Assembly (NCBI RefSeq): GCF_021646685.1
Contig: NZ_JAKJHW010000002.1
Coordinates: 744,001-808,000, forward strand
Direction: 5' to 3'
Origin: Pseudalkalibacillus salsuginis
Lineage (GTDB): Bacteria; Bacillota; Bacilli; Bacillales; Fictibacillaceae
DNA: 64,000 nt
The stretch's first letter is position 1. Each line of letters starts with the position of its first letter. Below, piece by piece: positions 1 to 8,281 of the stretch. The position numbers and the translations under genes were made by a program. A model generated the notes under the pieces. The model was not told the origin of the DNA and did no database searches. It was given only the letters and a program-made list of their open reading frames with translations.

Positions 1-1
1 C

Positions 2-793
2 ATTACAAACTATAAATCATATCCTCGTTTGGTTGGGGAAACTGGTGGAAAAGACTTTGTATTTGCTCACGAAACTGCACAAGCAGATAAAGTAGCAGCT
101 GCCCTTGTTCGTGGTGCGTTTGAATACCAAGGTCAAAAATGTTCAGCAGCCTCTCGTGCTTACATCCCTGCAAGCATGTGGGAAGAAGTGAAGGCTGGGG
201 TAGTAGAAGAAACTGCTAAGCTTAAAGTAGGGGATATCCAAGACTTTACAAACTTCATGGGTGCTGTAATTGATAAAGCAGCTTTTGATTCAATCACAAG
301 CTACATCGACTATGCTGCCGCTTCTGAAGAAGCAGAAATCATTGCTGGTGGTACTTATGATGATTCTGTTGGATATTTCGTTCAACCGACAATCATTGTG
401 ACAACAAATCCAAACTTCAAAACAATGGTAGAAGAAATTTTTGGACCAGTATTAACGATTTATGTATATGAAAATGACAAATTAGAAGAAACATTGACTG
501 CAGTAGATACAGCGTCTATGTATGCATTAACAGGCGCGATCTTTGCACAAGATCGTGAAGCAATTATGCACTTAGAACGCCGCTTATCTGGTGCAGCTGG
601 AAACTTCTATATCAATGATAAACCAACTGGTGCGGTAATTAATCAACAACCATTTGGCGGTTCTCGTGGTTCTGGCACAAACGATAAAGCAGGTTCTGTA
701 TTTAACATGATTCGTTGGACAAGTCCTCGTATTATCAAAGAAAACTTTGCTCCAACGACAGAAATTGCATATCCATTTATGGATGAGGAATAA
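2..793 (+). CDS. rocA: L-glutamate gamma-semialdehyde (1-pyrroline-5-carboxylate) dehydrogenase, 5'-truncated by the window edge
   Basis: The open frame runs from base 2 with no start, so only the C-terminal half (about 263 residues) is in the window. The enzyme oxidises glutamate semialdehyde/P5C to glutamate with NAD+ in proline and arginine catabolism. The aldehyde dehydrogenase active site is visible: the general-base Glu in GETGGKD and the nucleophilic Cys in GQKCSAASR about 34 residues later, followed by EEIFGPV and the C-terminal PFGGSRGSGTNDKAG stretch typical of the RocA/PruA family. A strong terminator follows directly. A decayed duplicate of the missing N-terminal end of the same gene lies just downstream, and a PucR-type regulator comes next. 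The RocA rather than general ALDH assignment rests on this family resemblance and the context. Confidence 0.93.
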   Translation: MTNYKSYPRLVGETGGKDFVFAHETAQADKVAAALVRGAFEYQGQKCSAASRAYIPASMWEEVKAGVVEETAKLKVGDIQDFTNFMGAVIDKAAFDSITSYIDYAAASEEAEIIAGGTYDDSVGYFVQPTIIVTTNPNFKTMVEEIFGPVLTIYVYENDKLEETLTAVDTASMYALTGAIFAQDREAIMHLERRLSGAAGNFYINDKPTGAVINQQPFGGSRGSGTNDKAGSVFNMIRWTSPRIIKENFAPTTEIAYPFMDEE

Positions 794-803
794 TTTAAAA
801 TGT

Positions 804-844
804 AAAAAAGAGGTTGAAATGTTTTGTTTCAACCTCTTTTTTTT
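804..844 (+). terminator. Rho-independent terminator after rocA
   Basis: An AAAAAGAGGTTGAAA / TTTCAACCTCTTTTT hairpin with a short loop is followed by a run of eight T. It starts 11 bases after the rocA stop codon. Confidence 0.9.
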
Positions 845-875
845 ATAGATTTGTCCATCTCTTTCTGACAGGTGA

Positions 876-1168
876 ATAGGGAAACTTACAATACCTTATA
901 AGCACGAACCATTTCAATCGCAGAAAATAAAGGCATTACAACAAGTAAAGGCAGAATTAGGACAAAAACACGATCTTCTTGTCAACAATGAAAGGATTCG
1001 TACCGAAGAAGAGATCGCTCTCGCAATCAGGCAAACACAAAGCAAGTTGTCGGCTATCTCTCAAAAGCGTACCAAGGAATTGCCGATCAAGCTATAGAAG
1101 CAGTTGCAGAAGCCATTTCGTCGTATCTGCTTTCAGCTTCTCAGGAGACCATTTCCGAAAAATATTAA
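876..1168 (+). pseudogene. rocA: Decayed N-terminal fragment of a second rocA copy
   Basis: Conceptual translation gives IPYKHEPF, then VKAELGQ, LLVNNERIRTEEEIALAI and, after a frame change near base 1046, VVGYLSKAYQGIADQAIEA. These blocks occur in the same order and spacing as the first 90 or so residues of RocA-type P5C dehydrogenases (known start: PYKHEPF, an ELG block, then ING-E-I-T, then a VVG-SKA block). There is no usable start codon, the frame shifts once, a few residues are missing after HEPF, and the match ends at a stop at 1166. It sits behind the real rocA, so a tandem duplication that was then mostly deleted is the simplest reading. It is recognised from memory of the family, not from an alignment. 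Confidence 0.68.
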
Positions 1169-1198
1169 TTTGGATAGTGAATTCAAGCTATTTCTGAC

Positions 1199-1234
1199 AA
1201 AGCTCTCCCGACAAGGGGGAGCTTTTCCCTTTTC
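1199..1234 (+). terminator. Rho-independent terminator
   Basis: A perfect AAGCTCTCCC / GGGGGAGCTT stem with a 4-5 base loop and a T-rich tail. It follows the rocA remnant and may be the leftover terminator of the lost copy. Confidence 0.8.
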
Positions 1235-1296
1235 TTTTCGTAATAAAACGCTATAATAAGGGATAATAAAGCTCTCTCGGAAAGGTAAGGATTCCT

Positions 1297-2568
1297 ATGG
1301 AAGCAAAAGAATTGATCCTACAGGCAGAAGATATCCATAAAGCAACAGAATTGATCAGTTCAAAATTAGGCAACCCCGTGATTATTGAAAACAAAAATTT
1401 TGAATTGATTTCCTATAGTTCCACTTTCGATAAATTCGATCAAACACAGCAAAAGACGATCCTATCAAAAAAATGTCCGATCTTTATCATCGATCGACTC
1501 AAAAAAGAGGGCATTGTACACCGCCTGGAAAAACATTCTGATCCGATCCGGGTCCAACCTATGGAAGAGTTAGGGTTCCACCAGCGTGTCGTCATTGCAG
1601 CAAAGTACCTTGGGAATACCATGGGATATATTTGGATCCAGGAATCCAGACATCTTCTTCAAAATGAAGAGCTTGCTTTCCTTGAGGAAATCTCCCCTCA
1701 CCTTGGCAATTTGATCAATGATGCTTACGCAAGGGTCAATGTCAAAAAAGGCAAAAAAGAAGAAGTATTATGGCGGCTGCTTCAACATGAATATGGAAGT
1801 GAAAGTCAATTACGCCATGATGCATCCCTGGCTAAACTGACATTGCCGGAACGGTTCACAGTCGCAGTTTATTCGATAACATCCCCTCACTATAAGCCTA
1901 TACTCGATCATCTTGAGAGGCTGGTGCACGATTCCCGTCTCCATGCGAACATCTATACATTGAAAACGGAATATCAAATGATCCTCGTTCTATATGGGAA
2001 AGTAGACAAACCGTTTTCTACCCTTGAATTAGCCAGGAACCTGACTGAAAAGGTAAAAGAACAAACAGGAGAAGAACAATTTTATAACTTTTTGATCGGG
2101 GTGGGAAAGGAATATACCTCCTTGCATCAAATGAGAAAGAGCTTTTTAGAAGCGTTGGAGGTCATTGAGACGGCAAACTTCATCAGTCCGCGTCCCGAAT
2201 CGATGCCACGGGAATTTGCTCAATTGGGAATATATCGTTACTTGCCTACCCTCTATGAAAAAAATACATCAAAGGATTATTATAGCGATGACCTGTTGTC
2301 ATTGATCAAGAATGATGCTGCAAAACAGACAGATCTACTCCGGACACTTGAAGTGTTTCTGGCAAATGACGGAAAGGGTAAGCAGACTGCTAACGAATTG
2401 TTCATCCATCCGAACACGTTGAATTATCGAATAAAGAAGATACAAGAACTCACTTCGATCGATTTCAATGACTTCAATATGAAAGTCTACCTCTATACTG
2501 AATTACTGCTATTGAACAATGTTGATGCCTATTATCAACGGTATATAGATGCCTTGAAAGGAATTTGA
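1297..2568 (+). CDS. PucR-family transcriptional regulator (PutR-like)
   Basis: A 423-residue cytoplasmic regulator. The C-terminal 65 residues carry the PucR-type helix-turn-helix, with the signature GKQTANELFIHPNTLNYRIK around residues 365-385; the central part resembles the GGDEF-like/CdaR domain of this family. Start ATG at 1297 follows a GGTAAGG ribosome site. TATAAT at 1252-1257 is a possible -10. The known relative PutR of Bacillus subtilis activates proline-use genes in response to proline, and rocA ends just upstream here, so control of proline/P5C catabolism is the likely role (inference). A terminator closes the gene and the next gene converges on it. Confidence 0.85.
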   Translation: MEAKELILQAEDIHKATELISSKLGNPVIIENKNFELISYSSTFDKFDQTQQKTILSKKCPIFIIDRLKKEGIVHRLEKHSDPIRVQPMEELGFHQRVVIAAKYLGNTMGYIWIQESRHLLQNEELAFLEEISPHLGNLINDAYARVNVKKGKKEEVLWRLLQHEYGSESQLRHDASLAKLTLPERFTVAVYSITSPHYKPILDHLERLVHDSRLHANIYTLKTEYQMILVLYGKVDKPFSTLELARNLTEKVKEQTGEEQFYNFLIGVGKEYTSLHQMRKSFLEALEVIETANFISPRPESMPREFAQLGIYRYLPTLYEKNTSKDYYSDDLLSLIKNDAAKQTDLLRTLEVFLANDGKGKQTANELFIHPNTLNYRIKKIQELTSIDFNDFNMKVYLYTELLLLNNVDAYYQRYIDALKGI

Positions 2569-2583
2569 TCATTCTAACATTCA

Positions 2584-2616
2584 GGGCTGACCCTAGAGAA
2601 GGTGTCAGCCTTTTTG
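2584..2616 (+). terminator. Rho-independent terminator after the PucR-type regulator
   Basis: GGCTGACCC / GGTGTCAGCC stem with a TTTTTG tail, 15 bases after the stop codon. The reverse strand has no T tract, so it serves the plus strand. Confidence 0.85.
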
Positions 2617-2636
2617 AATGTATTCACTATTGCTGA

Positions 2637-4034
2637 TCAAAGATTGAGTACAAAAACTTTATCCCTCGTCATTGATTCGATGCTTCGTCGTACACCTTGT
2701 GCACCGAGACCGGATTTTTTGGTGCCGATAAATGGAAAGTGGTCTGGGCCTCGTTCTGTTTTAGCATTCAATTGTACTGATCCTACGTTTAACTTTGATC
2801 CCAATAAGATCGCTTTTTGAACATCTTTCGTAAAGATGCTTGCTTGTAAGCCGTACTCTGAATCGTTTGTATACTCGATCATCTCTTCCTCACTGTTTAG
2901 ACGGAGGATCGGTAATACTGGCCCAAACGGCTCCTCCCAGGCAATTCTCATATCAGAAGTAACATTATCCAGTAGAGTAGGATGCAACAGGTTCCCTTCC
3001 CGTTTGTTTCCAACAATCGGAGTAGCACCTTTTCTAATCGCATCATCAATTAATTCCTCAACAAAATTTGCTGCTTTAGTATCGATTAACGGAGTAATCG
3101 TTGCATCTTCTTCTGGCAGTCCAATTGACAACTGATCGATGTTCTCTTTTATGACCTTGACCAGATCATCTGCTACCTCATCGTGAACGAATACACGTTT
3201 AATAGCTGTACAGCGTTGCCCAGAATAAGAAAAAGCGCCGCTTACTATTTGTTTTGCAGCTAAGTCTAAATCTGCATCTTTTAAAACAATAGCTGGATCT
3301 TTACCGCCTAATTCTAAAACGAGCGGAATCATTTTGGATTTTAATGAAATGGCTTGTCCTGTTGCAGAACTTCCAGTGAAGGTAATCATGTCGATCTTTG
3401 GATGGGTAACCAAAAAATCTCCAATTTCAGATCCTTTCCCGGTAACAGTTTGAACGATTTCTGGCGGGATACCGGTTTCGAGCAGGGCTTCGATCATAAG
3501 TAAACCGCTTAAAGTGCCTTGAGAGGCAGGTTTGAACACTACAGCATTTCCACTAATAAGGGCTGGTGCAATCTTGGAAGCAGCGAGGTTTACCGGGTAA
3601 TTGAACGGTGAGATTGCAAGTATGACACCCAATGGCTCCTGATCAATCATTGCAATTTTTGAAGTGCTGCCTCCCTTGAAGGAATCCCCTTTCATCAGTT
3701 CCCCATGCATTCGGCAACCCTCTTCCGCAATATATCGGATCAAGTCTACTGTCCTAACAACCTCTTTATTAGCAGAAGTGATCCCTTTCCCTACTTCTTT
3801 GGAAATAGTCGCAGCGATTTTCTCCTGATTTTCCAACAATTGATCTGCCCATTCATGGAGAAATTCAGCCCTTTTATACAAATCAATGCTGTACCAATAA
3901 GGCTGAGCTTCTTTTGCTTCATTTATGACGTTTTCTACTTCTTCTTGATCCATTAAGCGAATGGTTCCAATTTGTTCTTCTCCAGTAACAGAATAAACTT
4001 CTTTTTCGTTAGTAAATGCGGTTATACTGATCAC
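2637..4034 (-). CDS. gapN: NADP-dependent glyceraldehyde-3-phosphate dehydrogenase (non-phosphorylating, GapN type)
   Basis: A 465-residue aldehyde dehydrogenase, close to the usual GapN length of about 475. Catalytic Glu241 lies in LELGGKDP and Cys275 in SGQRCTAIKR. The block ERGPDHFPFIGTKKSGLG near residues 430-447 is characteristic of GapN, where it contributes to phosphate binding, and separates it from succinate-semialdehyde and betaine-aldehyde dehydrogenases. The reaction is glyceraldehyde 3-phosphate + NADP+ to 3-phosphoglycerate + NADPH in the cytosol, supplying NADPH without ATP. Start is GTG at 4034 with GGAG six bases ahead. The gene is monocistronic and converges with the PucR-type regulator. 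Substrate is inferred from the motif only. Confidence 0.87.
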   Translation of the reverse strand: MISITAFTNEKEVYSVTGEEQIGTIRLMDQEEVENVINEAKEAQPYWYSIDLYKRAEFLHEWADQLLENQEKIAATISKEVGKGITSANKEVVRTVDLIRYIAEEGCRMHGELMKGDSFKGGSTSKIAMIDQEPLGVILAISPFNYPVNLAASKIAPALISGNAVVFKPASQGTLSGLLMIEALLETGIPPEIVQTVTGKGSEIGDFLVTHPKIDMITFTGSSATGQAISLKSKMIPLVLELGGKDPAIVLKDADLDLAAKQIVSGAFSYSGQRCTAIKRVFVHDEVADDLVKVIKENIDQLSIGLPEEDATITPLIDTKAANFVEELIDDAIRKGATPIVGNKREGNLLHPTLLDNVTSDMRIAWEEPFGPVLPILRLNSEEEMIEYTNDSEYGLQASIFTKDVQKAILLGSKLNVGSVQLNAKTERGPDHFPFIGTKKSGLGAQGVRRSIESMTRDKVFVLNL

Positions 4035-4216
4035 TAATCACTCCATCCATTAGATTTTGCAAGACTTTTCTGACTATTAATTATATTTGTTATATAAATA
4101 AAATCAAAATCTAATGTAAACGGTAACATCCTGTGATAAAACGCTATCATCCCTCCTATCCTCTAAAATAATAGAATATTCTTAAAATAGATGCCCGCTT
4201 CTTCCTTGAAACAAAA

Positions 4217-4326
4217 GTGGAAGCGACCCGCTTAGTCACGTAGGTCACTGGAAAACTGACGAGGAGGCTGTCGCCGCCGCAGGAAGTTTGAAGTGATCCA
4301 AGTGACTGGTCGCTGAGCTAGACATC
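4217..4326 (+). repeat. Dispersed structured repeat R1, short form (copy A)
   Basis: Intergenic copy of a family found five times in this window. The ends pair as AGCGACC (4222-4228) with GGTCGCT (4308-4314) and AGTCAC with GTGACT. Inside is the conserved core GACGAGGAGGCTGTCGCCG followed by CCGCAGGA. This copy lacks the two inner hairpin arms of the long form. It is not coding and not flanked by transposase. Confidence 0.75.
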
Positions 4327-4389
4327 AATTCTCTGAATTAACCTAATTCCGCACCCTCCCTACTTACACAGGATATGCTGGCTTCTAGC

Positions 4390-4545
4390 GTTTATAGAGC
4401 ACTTGCACTCGGATATTCGCACTCGAATGTCCGTATAGAGTGTTTATAGAGCACTTGCACCCGGTTTTTCACAATCGAATGTCCGTATAGAGTGTTTATA
4501 GAGTACTTGCACCCGGTTTTTCGTCCTCGAATGTCCGTATAGATG
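4390..4545. repeat. Three tandem 52-bp repeats
   Basis: Units begin at 4390, 4442 and 4494 with an exact 52-bp period, each starting GTTTATAGAG(C/T)ACTTGCAC and ending TCGAATGTCCGTATAGA. The first 18 and last 20 bases of the unit are nearly invariant and the middle dozen vary. No open frame or known operator is recognised. It lies between the R1 copy and the TPP riboswitch remnant. Confidence 0.9.
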
Positions 4546-4642
4546 ATGTTCACCAAAGGACATGGTAGGTTTTTAGTCGAAGATCCTTAAATTGTAGGTA
4601 CTGCGAGGCCTCGCCTGGCTCGCTTTTCCTGCTATTAATGTT

Positions 4643-4758
4643 TCTTGACCCTTTGGACCTGATCTGGTTCATACGAGCGTGTAGAAGTTAGATATAGCGT
4701 CATCATTGAGATGATACTTCTACATTGCCGGGTGCATCCTTTTGGATCCGGCTTTTTT
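4643..4758 (+). promoter_or_regulatory. Remnant of a TPP (thi-box) riboswitch with its terminator, no gene behind it
   Basis: GGACCTGATCTGGTTCATA followed by GAGCGTGTAG resembles the conserved 3' half of the TPP aptamer (consensus ACCTGATCTGGATAATGCCAGCG). An expression platform follows: a GTAGAAGT / ACTTCTAC hairpin (4681-4723), then a terminator stem GCCGG-ATCC / GGATCCGGC with a six-T tail (4727-4758). The 5' half (GGGGTGC and CTGAGA) is not found upstream, the CTGG-CCAG stem is mutated, and downstream lies a gene on the opposite strand. It looks like the leftover leader of a lost thiamin gene. It may still end plus-strand transcription. Confidence 0.7.
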
Positions 4759-4804
4759 ATGTCCCTCTTTTATCCCATGCCATTGTCTTGTTACATTACC
4801 TTCA

Positions 4805-5530
4805 TCACTGGAATATCATTTTTTTCTTATTATTGTCCTCTCCCATTACCAGCTCTACCGCAGTTTTTGCATGTATGCTTGTAGTATCAAACAGTTTCAT
4901 GCTTGTATCACTCTGTTGGATCAGGATTGAGATTTCAGTACAACCAAGTATCACAGCCTGGGCACCCCTCTCTCTTAACCGTTCGATCACCTCAAGATAT
5001 CGTTCCTTCGAGTGCTGAAGCGTTTTCCCCTGGCATAGTTCATTAAAAATGACGTTGTGAACCATTTCCTTATCCTCTTCGTCGGGTGTGATAACTTTAA
5101 TATCGTGCTTCATTTGGAAACGATCCTTATAAAAGTCCTTATCCATTGTATATTTTGTCCCTAATAGCCCTACACAGTCTAGACCAGCTTCTTTGATTTT
5201 GGAAGCAGTCGCATCTACGATATGCAATAAAGGAACAGATAGATTGCTCTGTACTTCTTCTGCCATCTTATGCATTGTATTGGTGCATATCAAAATCAGG
5301 TCAACGCCTGCTCTTTCTAACGTAACTGCTGCATTGACCATTTTTGCCGTAGCCATATCCCATGCTCCGGATTTTTGCAGTCGGACAATCTCCTCAAAAT
5401 CAAATGAATAGAGCAGACACTTCGCTGAGTGTACCCCTCCCAATTCCGATCTTACTTGTTCATTGATGATCCGATAATATTCCGAAGTAGACTCCCAGCT
5501 CAAACCGCCTATCAACCCTATTGTTTTCAT
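4805..5530 (-). CDS. Aspartate/glutamate racemase family protein (RacX/YgeA-like)
   Basis: A 241-residue cytosolic PLP-independent racemase. Both catalytic cysteines of the family are present: Cys82 in ICTNTMH and Cys197 in ILGCTEI; the N-terminus MKTIGLIGGLSWEST is the usual racemase/hydantoin-racemase-fold start. Start ATG at 5530 is preceded by GGAGG (5537-5541); longer in-frame starts reach back into the promoter and lack a ribosome site. Relatives interconvert L- and D-amino acids, often with broad substrate range, and the exact substrate cannot be read here. It is divergent from a MocR-type regulator 110 bases away, which probably controls it (inference). Confidence 0.85.
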   Translation of the reverse strand: MKTIGLIGGLSWESTSEYYRIINEQVRSELGGVHSAKCLLYSFDFEEIVRLQKSGAWDMATAKMVNAAVTLERAGVDLILICTNTMHKMAEEVQSNLSVPLLHIVDATASKIKEAGLDCVGLLGTKYTMDKDFYKDRFQMKHDIKVITPDEEDKEMVHNVIFNELCQGKTLQHSKERYLEVIERLRERGAQAVILGCTEISILIQQSDTSMKLFDTTSIHAKTAVELVMGEDNNKKKMIFQ

Positions 5531-5570
5531 CTTCTGACCTCCAATTGAATTTATGAGAAGGATAACATGA

Positions 5571-5617
5571 TATACTGGTATATAATAGAACCAATTAATC
5601 ATCATTTTCATAGTACC
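5571..5617. promoter_or_regulatory. Divergent promoter/operator region between the racemase and the MocR-type regulator
   Basis: The 110-base gap holds TATAAT at 5581-5586 (a plus-strand -10) and three copies of a TGGTA/TACCA-like element (ACTGGTA, GAACCA, GTACCA). MocR proteins typically bind repeated half-sites between themselves and a divergent target. The assignment is suggestive only. Confidence 0.35.
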
Positions 5618-5640
5618 AATTTTAACTAGGAGGACTTTCT

Positions 5641-7047
5641 TTGCTGAACTTTTCTGTCAATCGACCTTCTGATCGGACACTCCCCCAACAGGTCTATGAT
5701 CAAATAAGCAGCAGGATATTAAACAATGAGTTCCAAGCTGGAGAACGACTTCCTTCTTCCAGGGAGCTTGCAACGAATATCGGCGTGTCACGGAATGTTG
5801 TCTTAGAAGCATATGACCAATTGATGATTGAAGGATATATAGAAGTCCGGCCTGGTTCTGGAACTTATGTATCACAAGGTTCTTCCTTATTGGTTAAAAA
5901 ATCAGAGCAACCATCACTATCAGAAGATCAACATATTGTTTCGGATCCCTTACCATCGGTTGATTCAATAGACTTTAAAGCAAGCAACCCTGCCATGGAC
6001 TATTTTCCGAGAAGCATCTGGGGGAATCTTACCAGGGAAGTTTGTTTACAGTCAGAGGATCGATTATTCGGGTATAACCCTTCCCAAGGGATCACCGAGT
6101 TAAGAAATACTTTAAGACGTTATCTTTCAAGAGTTAGAGGCGTGAATTGCCATCCTGAACAAATCATCATTACATCAGGGGCCACACAAGGTCTTTATTT
6201 GATCACAAAGTTTCTGACGACTCAAAATAAAAAAGTGATCATCGAGGATCCAATCGCTGATGAGATGCTTCCTATCTTTAAAAACGCTGGAGCGGATGTA
6301 TTGCCAGCACCAGTAGATGAAAAAGGAATCGTAACCGAGTGTTTGCCAAAACAGCATGATCCCAGCTTTATATTCGTCGTTCCATCCCATCAATTTCCAT
6401 TGGGTGGCACCTTGCCTATCCAGAGAAGAATCCAATTGATTGAATACGCAAGGGAACATAACGCTTACATTGTAGAGGATGATTATGACAGCGAGTTCAC
6501 TTATGAGGGAATTCCTGTAGCTTCTATGCAAGGGTTGGATCCTGAAAATGTCATATATGTCGGTACATTCAGCAAGATCTTATCTCCTTCCCTCAGGATC
6601 GGGTATATGGTATTACCCTGGAATCTTGTGAAACAAATCCGTCAAAAGAAATGGTATTTGGATAGACATACTGGTACGATCGATCAGATGGTTTTAGCTC
6701 ATTTCATCAAAGAAGGCTATCTCGATCGATATGTAAGAAGGATGAAAAGTATTTATAAACAGAGAAGGAAGGCAATGGTCCGTTCGATCAGCAAACACTT
6801 CAGCCATTTCAAAATCCATGGAAAAGCAGCTGGAATGCATCTCGTATTGGAATTGGATGGAGTTGATTTCACTAAAAGCCTGGTCAATCGTTTGAAGGAA
6901 CAAGGAGTAATCGTCTACCCAATCGAACCATACGCCATTTCAAAAGGGGAACATAAAAATAAGATTGTTATGGGATACGGTAGTTTAACCGAAGATTTGA
7001 TAGAAGAAGGGGTTTCACGCATAAAGGCAGTTTTAGAGATGCATTAA
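5641..7047 (+). CDS. MocR-type (GntR/aminotransferase class I) transcriptional regulator
   Basis: A 468-residue two-domain protein. Residues 10-80 form a GntR winged helix (LPSSRELATNIGVSRNVV). Residues 110-465 form an aminotransferase-fold effector domain with the PLP-binding Lys312 in GTFSKILSPSLRIGY and an Asp in VEDDYDSEF. Start is TTG at 5641 with a strong AGGAGG at 5630-5635. Known relatives (GabR, PdxR, TauR) bind PLP or a PLP-amino acid adduct and act on a neighbouring promoter. The adjacent divergent racemase makes a D- or L-amino acid a plausible effector, which is inference. Confidence 0.9.
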   Translation: MLNFSVNRPSDRTLPQQVYDQISSRILNNEFQAGERLPSSRELATNIGVSRNVVLEAYDQLMIEGYIEVRPGSGTYVSQGSSLLVKKSEQPSLSEDQHIVSDPLPSVDSIDFKASNPAMDYFPRSIWGNLTREVCLQSEDRLFGYNPSQGITELRNTLRRYLSRVRGVNCHPEQIIITSGATQGLYLITKFLTTQNKKVIIEDPIADEMLPIFKNAGADVLPAPVDEKGIVTECLPKQHDPSFIFVVPSHQFPLGGTLPIQRRIQLIEYAREHNAYIVEDDYDSEFTYEGIPVASMQGLDPENVIYVGTFSKILSPSLRIGYMVLPWNLVKQIRQKKWYLDRHTGTIDQMVLAHFIKEGYLDRYVRRMKSIYKQRRKAMVRSISKHFSHFKIHGKAAGMHLVLELDGVDFTKSLVNRLKEQGVIVYPIEPYAISKGEHKNKIVMGYGSLTEDLIEEGVSRIKAVLEMH

Positions 7048-7091
7048 TGGAATGCAACTTTTTATCCAATGATGCTACCTCTACTGATTGC

Positions 7092-8201
7092 TCAAGTGTG
7101 TTTTTTCTGGTCCATTTTTTTTCGGAAAACAGCAACTCCTAACAGCAATAAGGGTAAAAATAACCCTACAGTCAAAGAATAAGCGTTTGCCGTTTTGGTA
7201 TCCCACTCCTGTTGATAAACAACATTGGGATAGACGATAACAGAAAGGACGATGGCAATCATCCCTAACGGTAAAGTGAAAGGCCGATAATCTTTTATCT
7301 CCAGAATTTGCGTAAACCCTAATACAGAGGCGTAAAAATAAAGGATCAACTTAAAATAGATGGTGATCATCCACATTCCGGCCATGATCGCATCAATTCG
7401 TGTCACAAAATCACCGAGATTAATCTCCTTGGTCAGATCATAGCCTGGATATACTTCTGTTGCTGAATAATAAGGACCAAGAACAAAGATCCCCAATAAA
7501 GTAATGATGATCATTACTAGTCCGCCAATCAAACTTCCGATCAAAAAAGATTTTTGAGCTTCCATCTGCTGATTGACATTGGCTGGAAAAATCATCAATA
7601 AAACAACCGCATTTACCGTTGATGTCACGACCAAAAAAATGCTTCCCCGAAGTAAAGGTTTGAACTCTACCTCAAACACAGGCTGTATGTTTTCAACTTC
7701 AATTTCGGGGGTGAGAGAAAAAACTAGGGTGATAAAAAGGAAAAAGAACAATAGGAAGAAAATCTCTGCGGATCGTGCAAAGGTTTCTAGACCATATCGG
7801 ACTGCCATCACCATTATGATACCCATAAGGATTACAAGGGACCCAAGTGGCGTTTCTGGCATGATTTCTGTAATAAAAAAGTTACCCGTATAAAATAAAA
7901 GGGCAGAAGCATACGTAAATGACAGTGAAAAAAATAAGAGGGAAGCCATTTTACCTAACCATTTACCTAAAATCTTTTGATTCATTTGGACAAAGGTCAT
8001 GTCTGGAAACATGAGGCCTAGTTTATTGTATAAAAGTATGACTAACAACCCCATACCCACACCGAGGATCGCTGCAATCCAAGCATCTTGTTTCGCCTCA
8101 AATGCCAGGGTTGCTGGAACAATCAAAATGGACGTGCCAATGGTAAATAAAATGACTAGTATCCTGAATTGACGAACCGATATTTTTTGGTTATCCAACA
8201 T
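7092..8201 (-). CDS. gerKB: Spore germinant receptor subunit B (GerAB/GerKB family permease)
   Basis: A 369-residue integral membrane protein with about ten hydrophobic segments, of the APC-superfamily GerAB type, located in the spore inner membrane. Family landmarks are the N-terminal ISVRQFRILVILFTIG helix, EAKQDAWIA, and the MPETPLGSL and RYGLETFARSAE blocks. Subunit B is thought to hold the germinant-binding pocket. It is the last gene of an A-D-C-B operon. ATG at 8201 follows GGGAGGG. The subfamily letter K is a guess from similarity; the germinant is unknown. Confidence 0.88.
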   Translation of the reverse strand: MLDNQKISVRQFRILVILFTIGTSILIVPATLAFEAKQDAWIAAILGVGMGLLVILLYNKLGLMFPDMTFVQMNQKILGKWLGKMASLLFFSLSFTYASALLFYTGNFFITEIMPETPLGSLVILMGIIMVMAVRYGLETFARSAEIFFLLFFFLFITLVFSLTPEIEVENIQPVFEVEFKPLLRGSIFLVVTSTVNAVVLLMIFPANVNQQMEAQKSFLIGSLIGGLVMIIITLLGIFVLGPYYSATEVYPGYDLTKEINLGDFVTRIDAIMAGMWMITIYFKLILYFYASVLGFTQILEIKDYRPFTLPLGMIAIVLSVIVYPNVVYQQEWDTKTANAYSLTVGLFLPLLLLGVAVFRKKMDQKKHT

Positions 8202-8281
8202 CGAATCAGCCCTCCCTTCCTCTTCCTAGCTTTAATAACTTTTATTTTTCCTTGTTTACTCTTTAAACTTGACCAGGGTAT

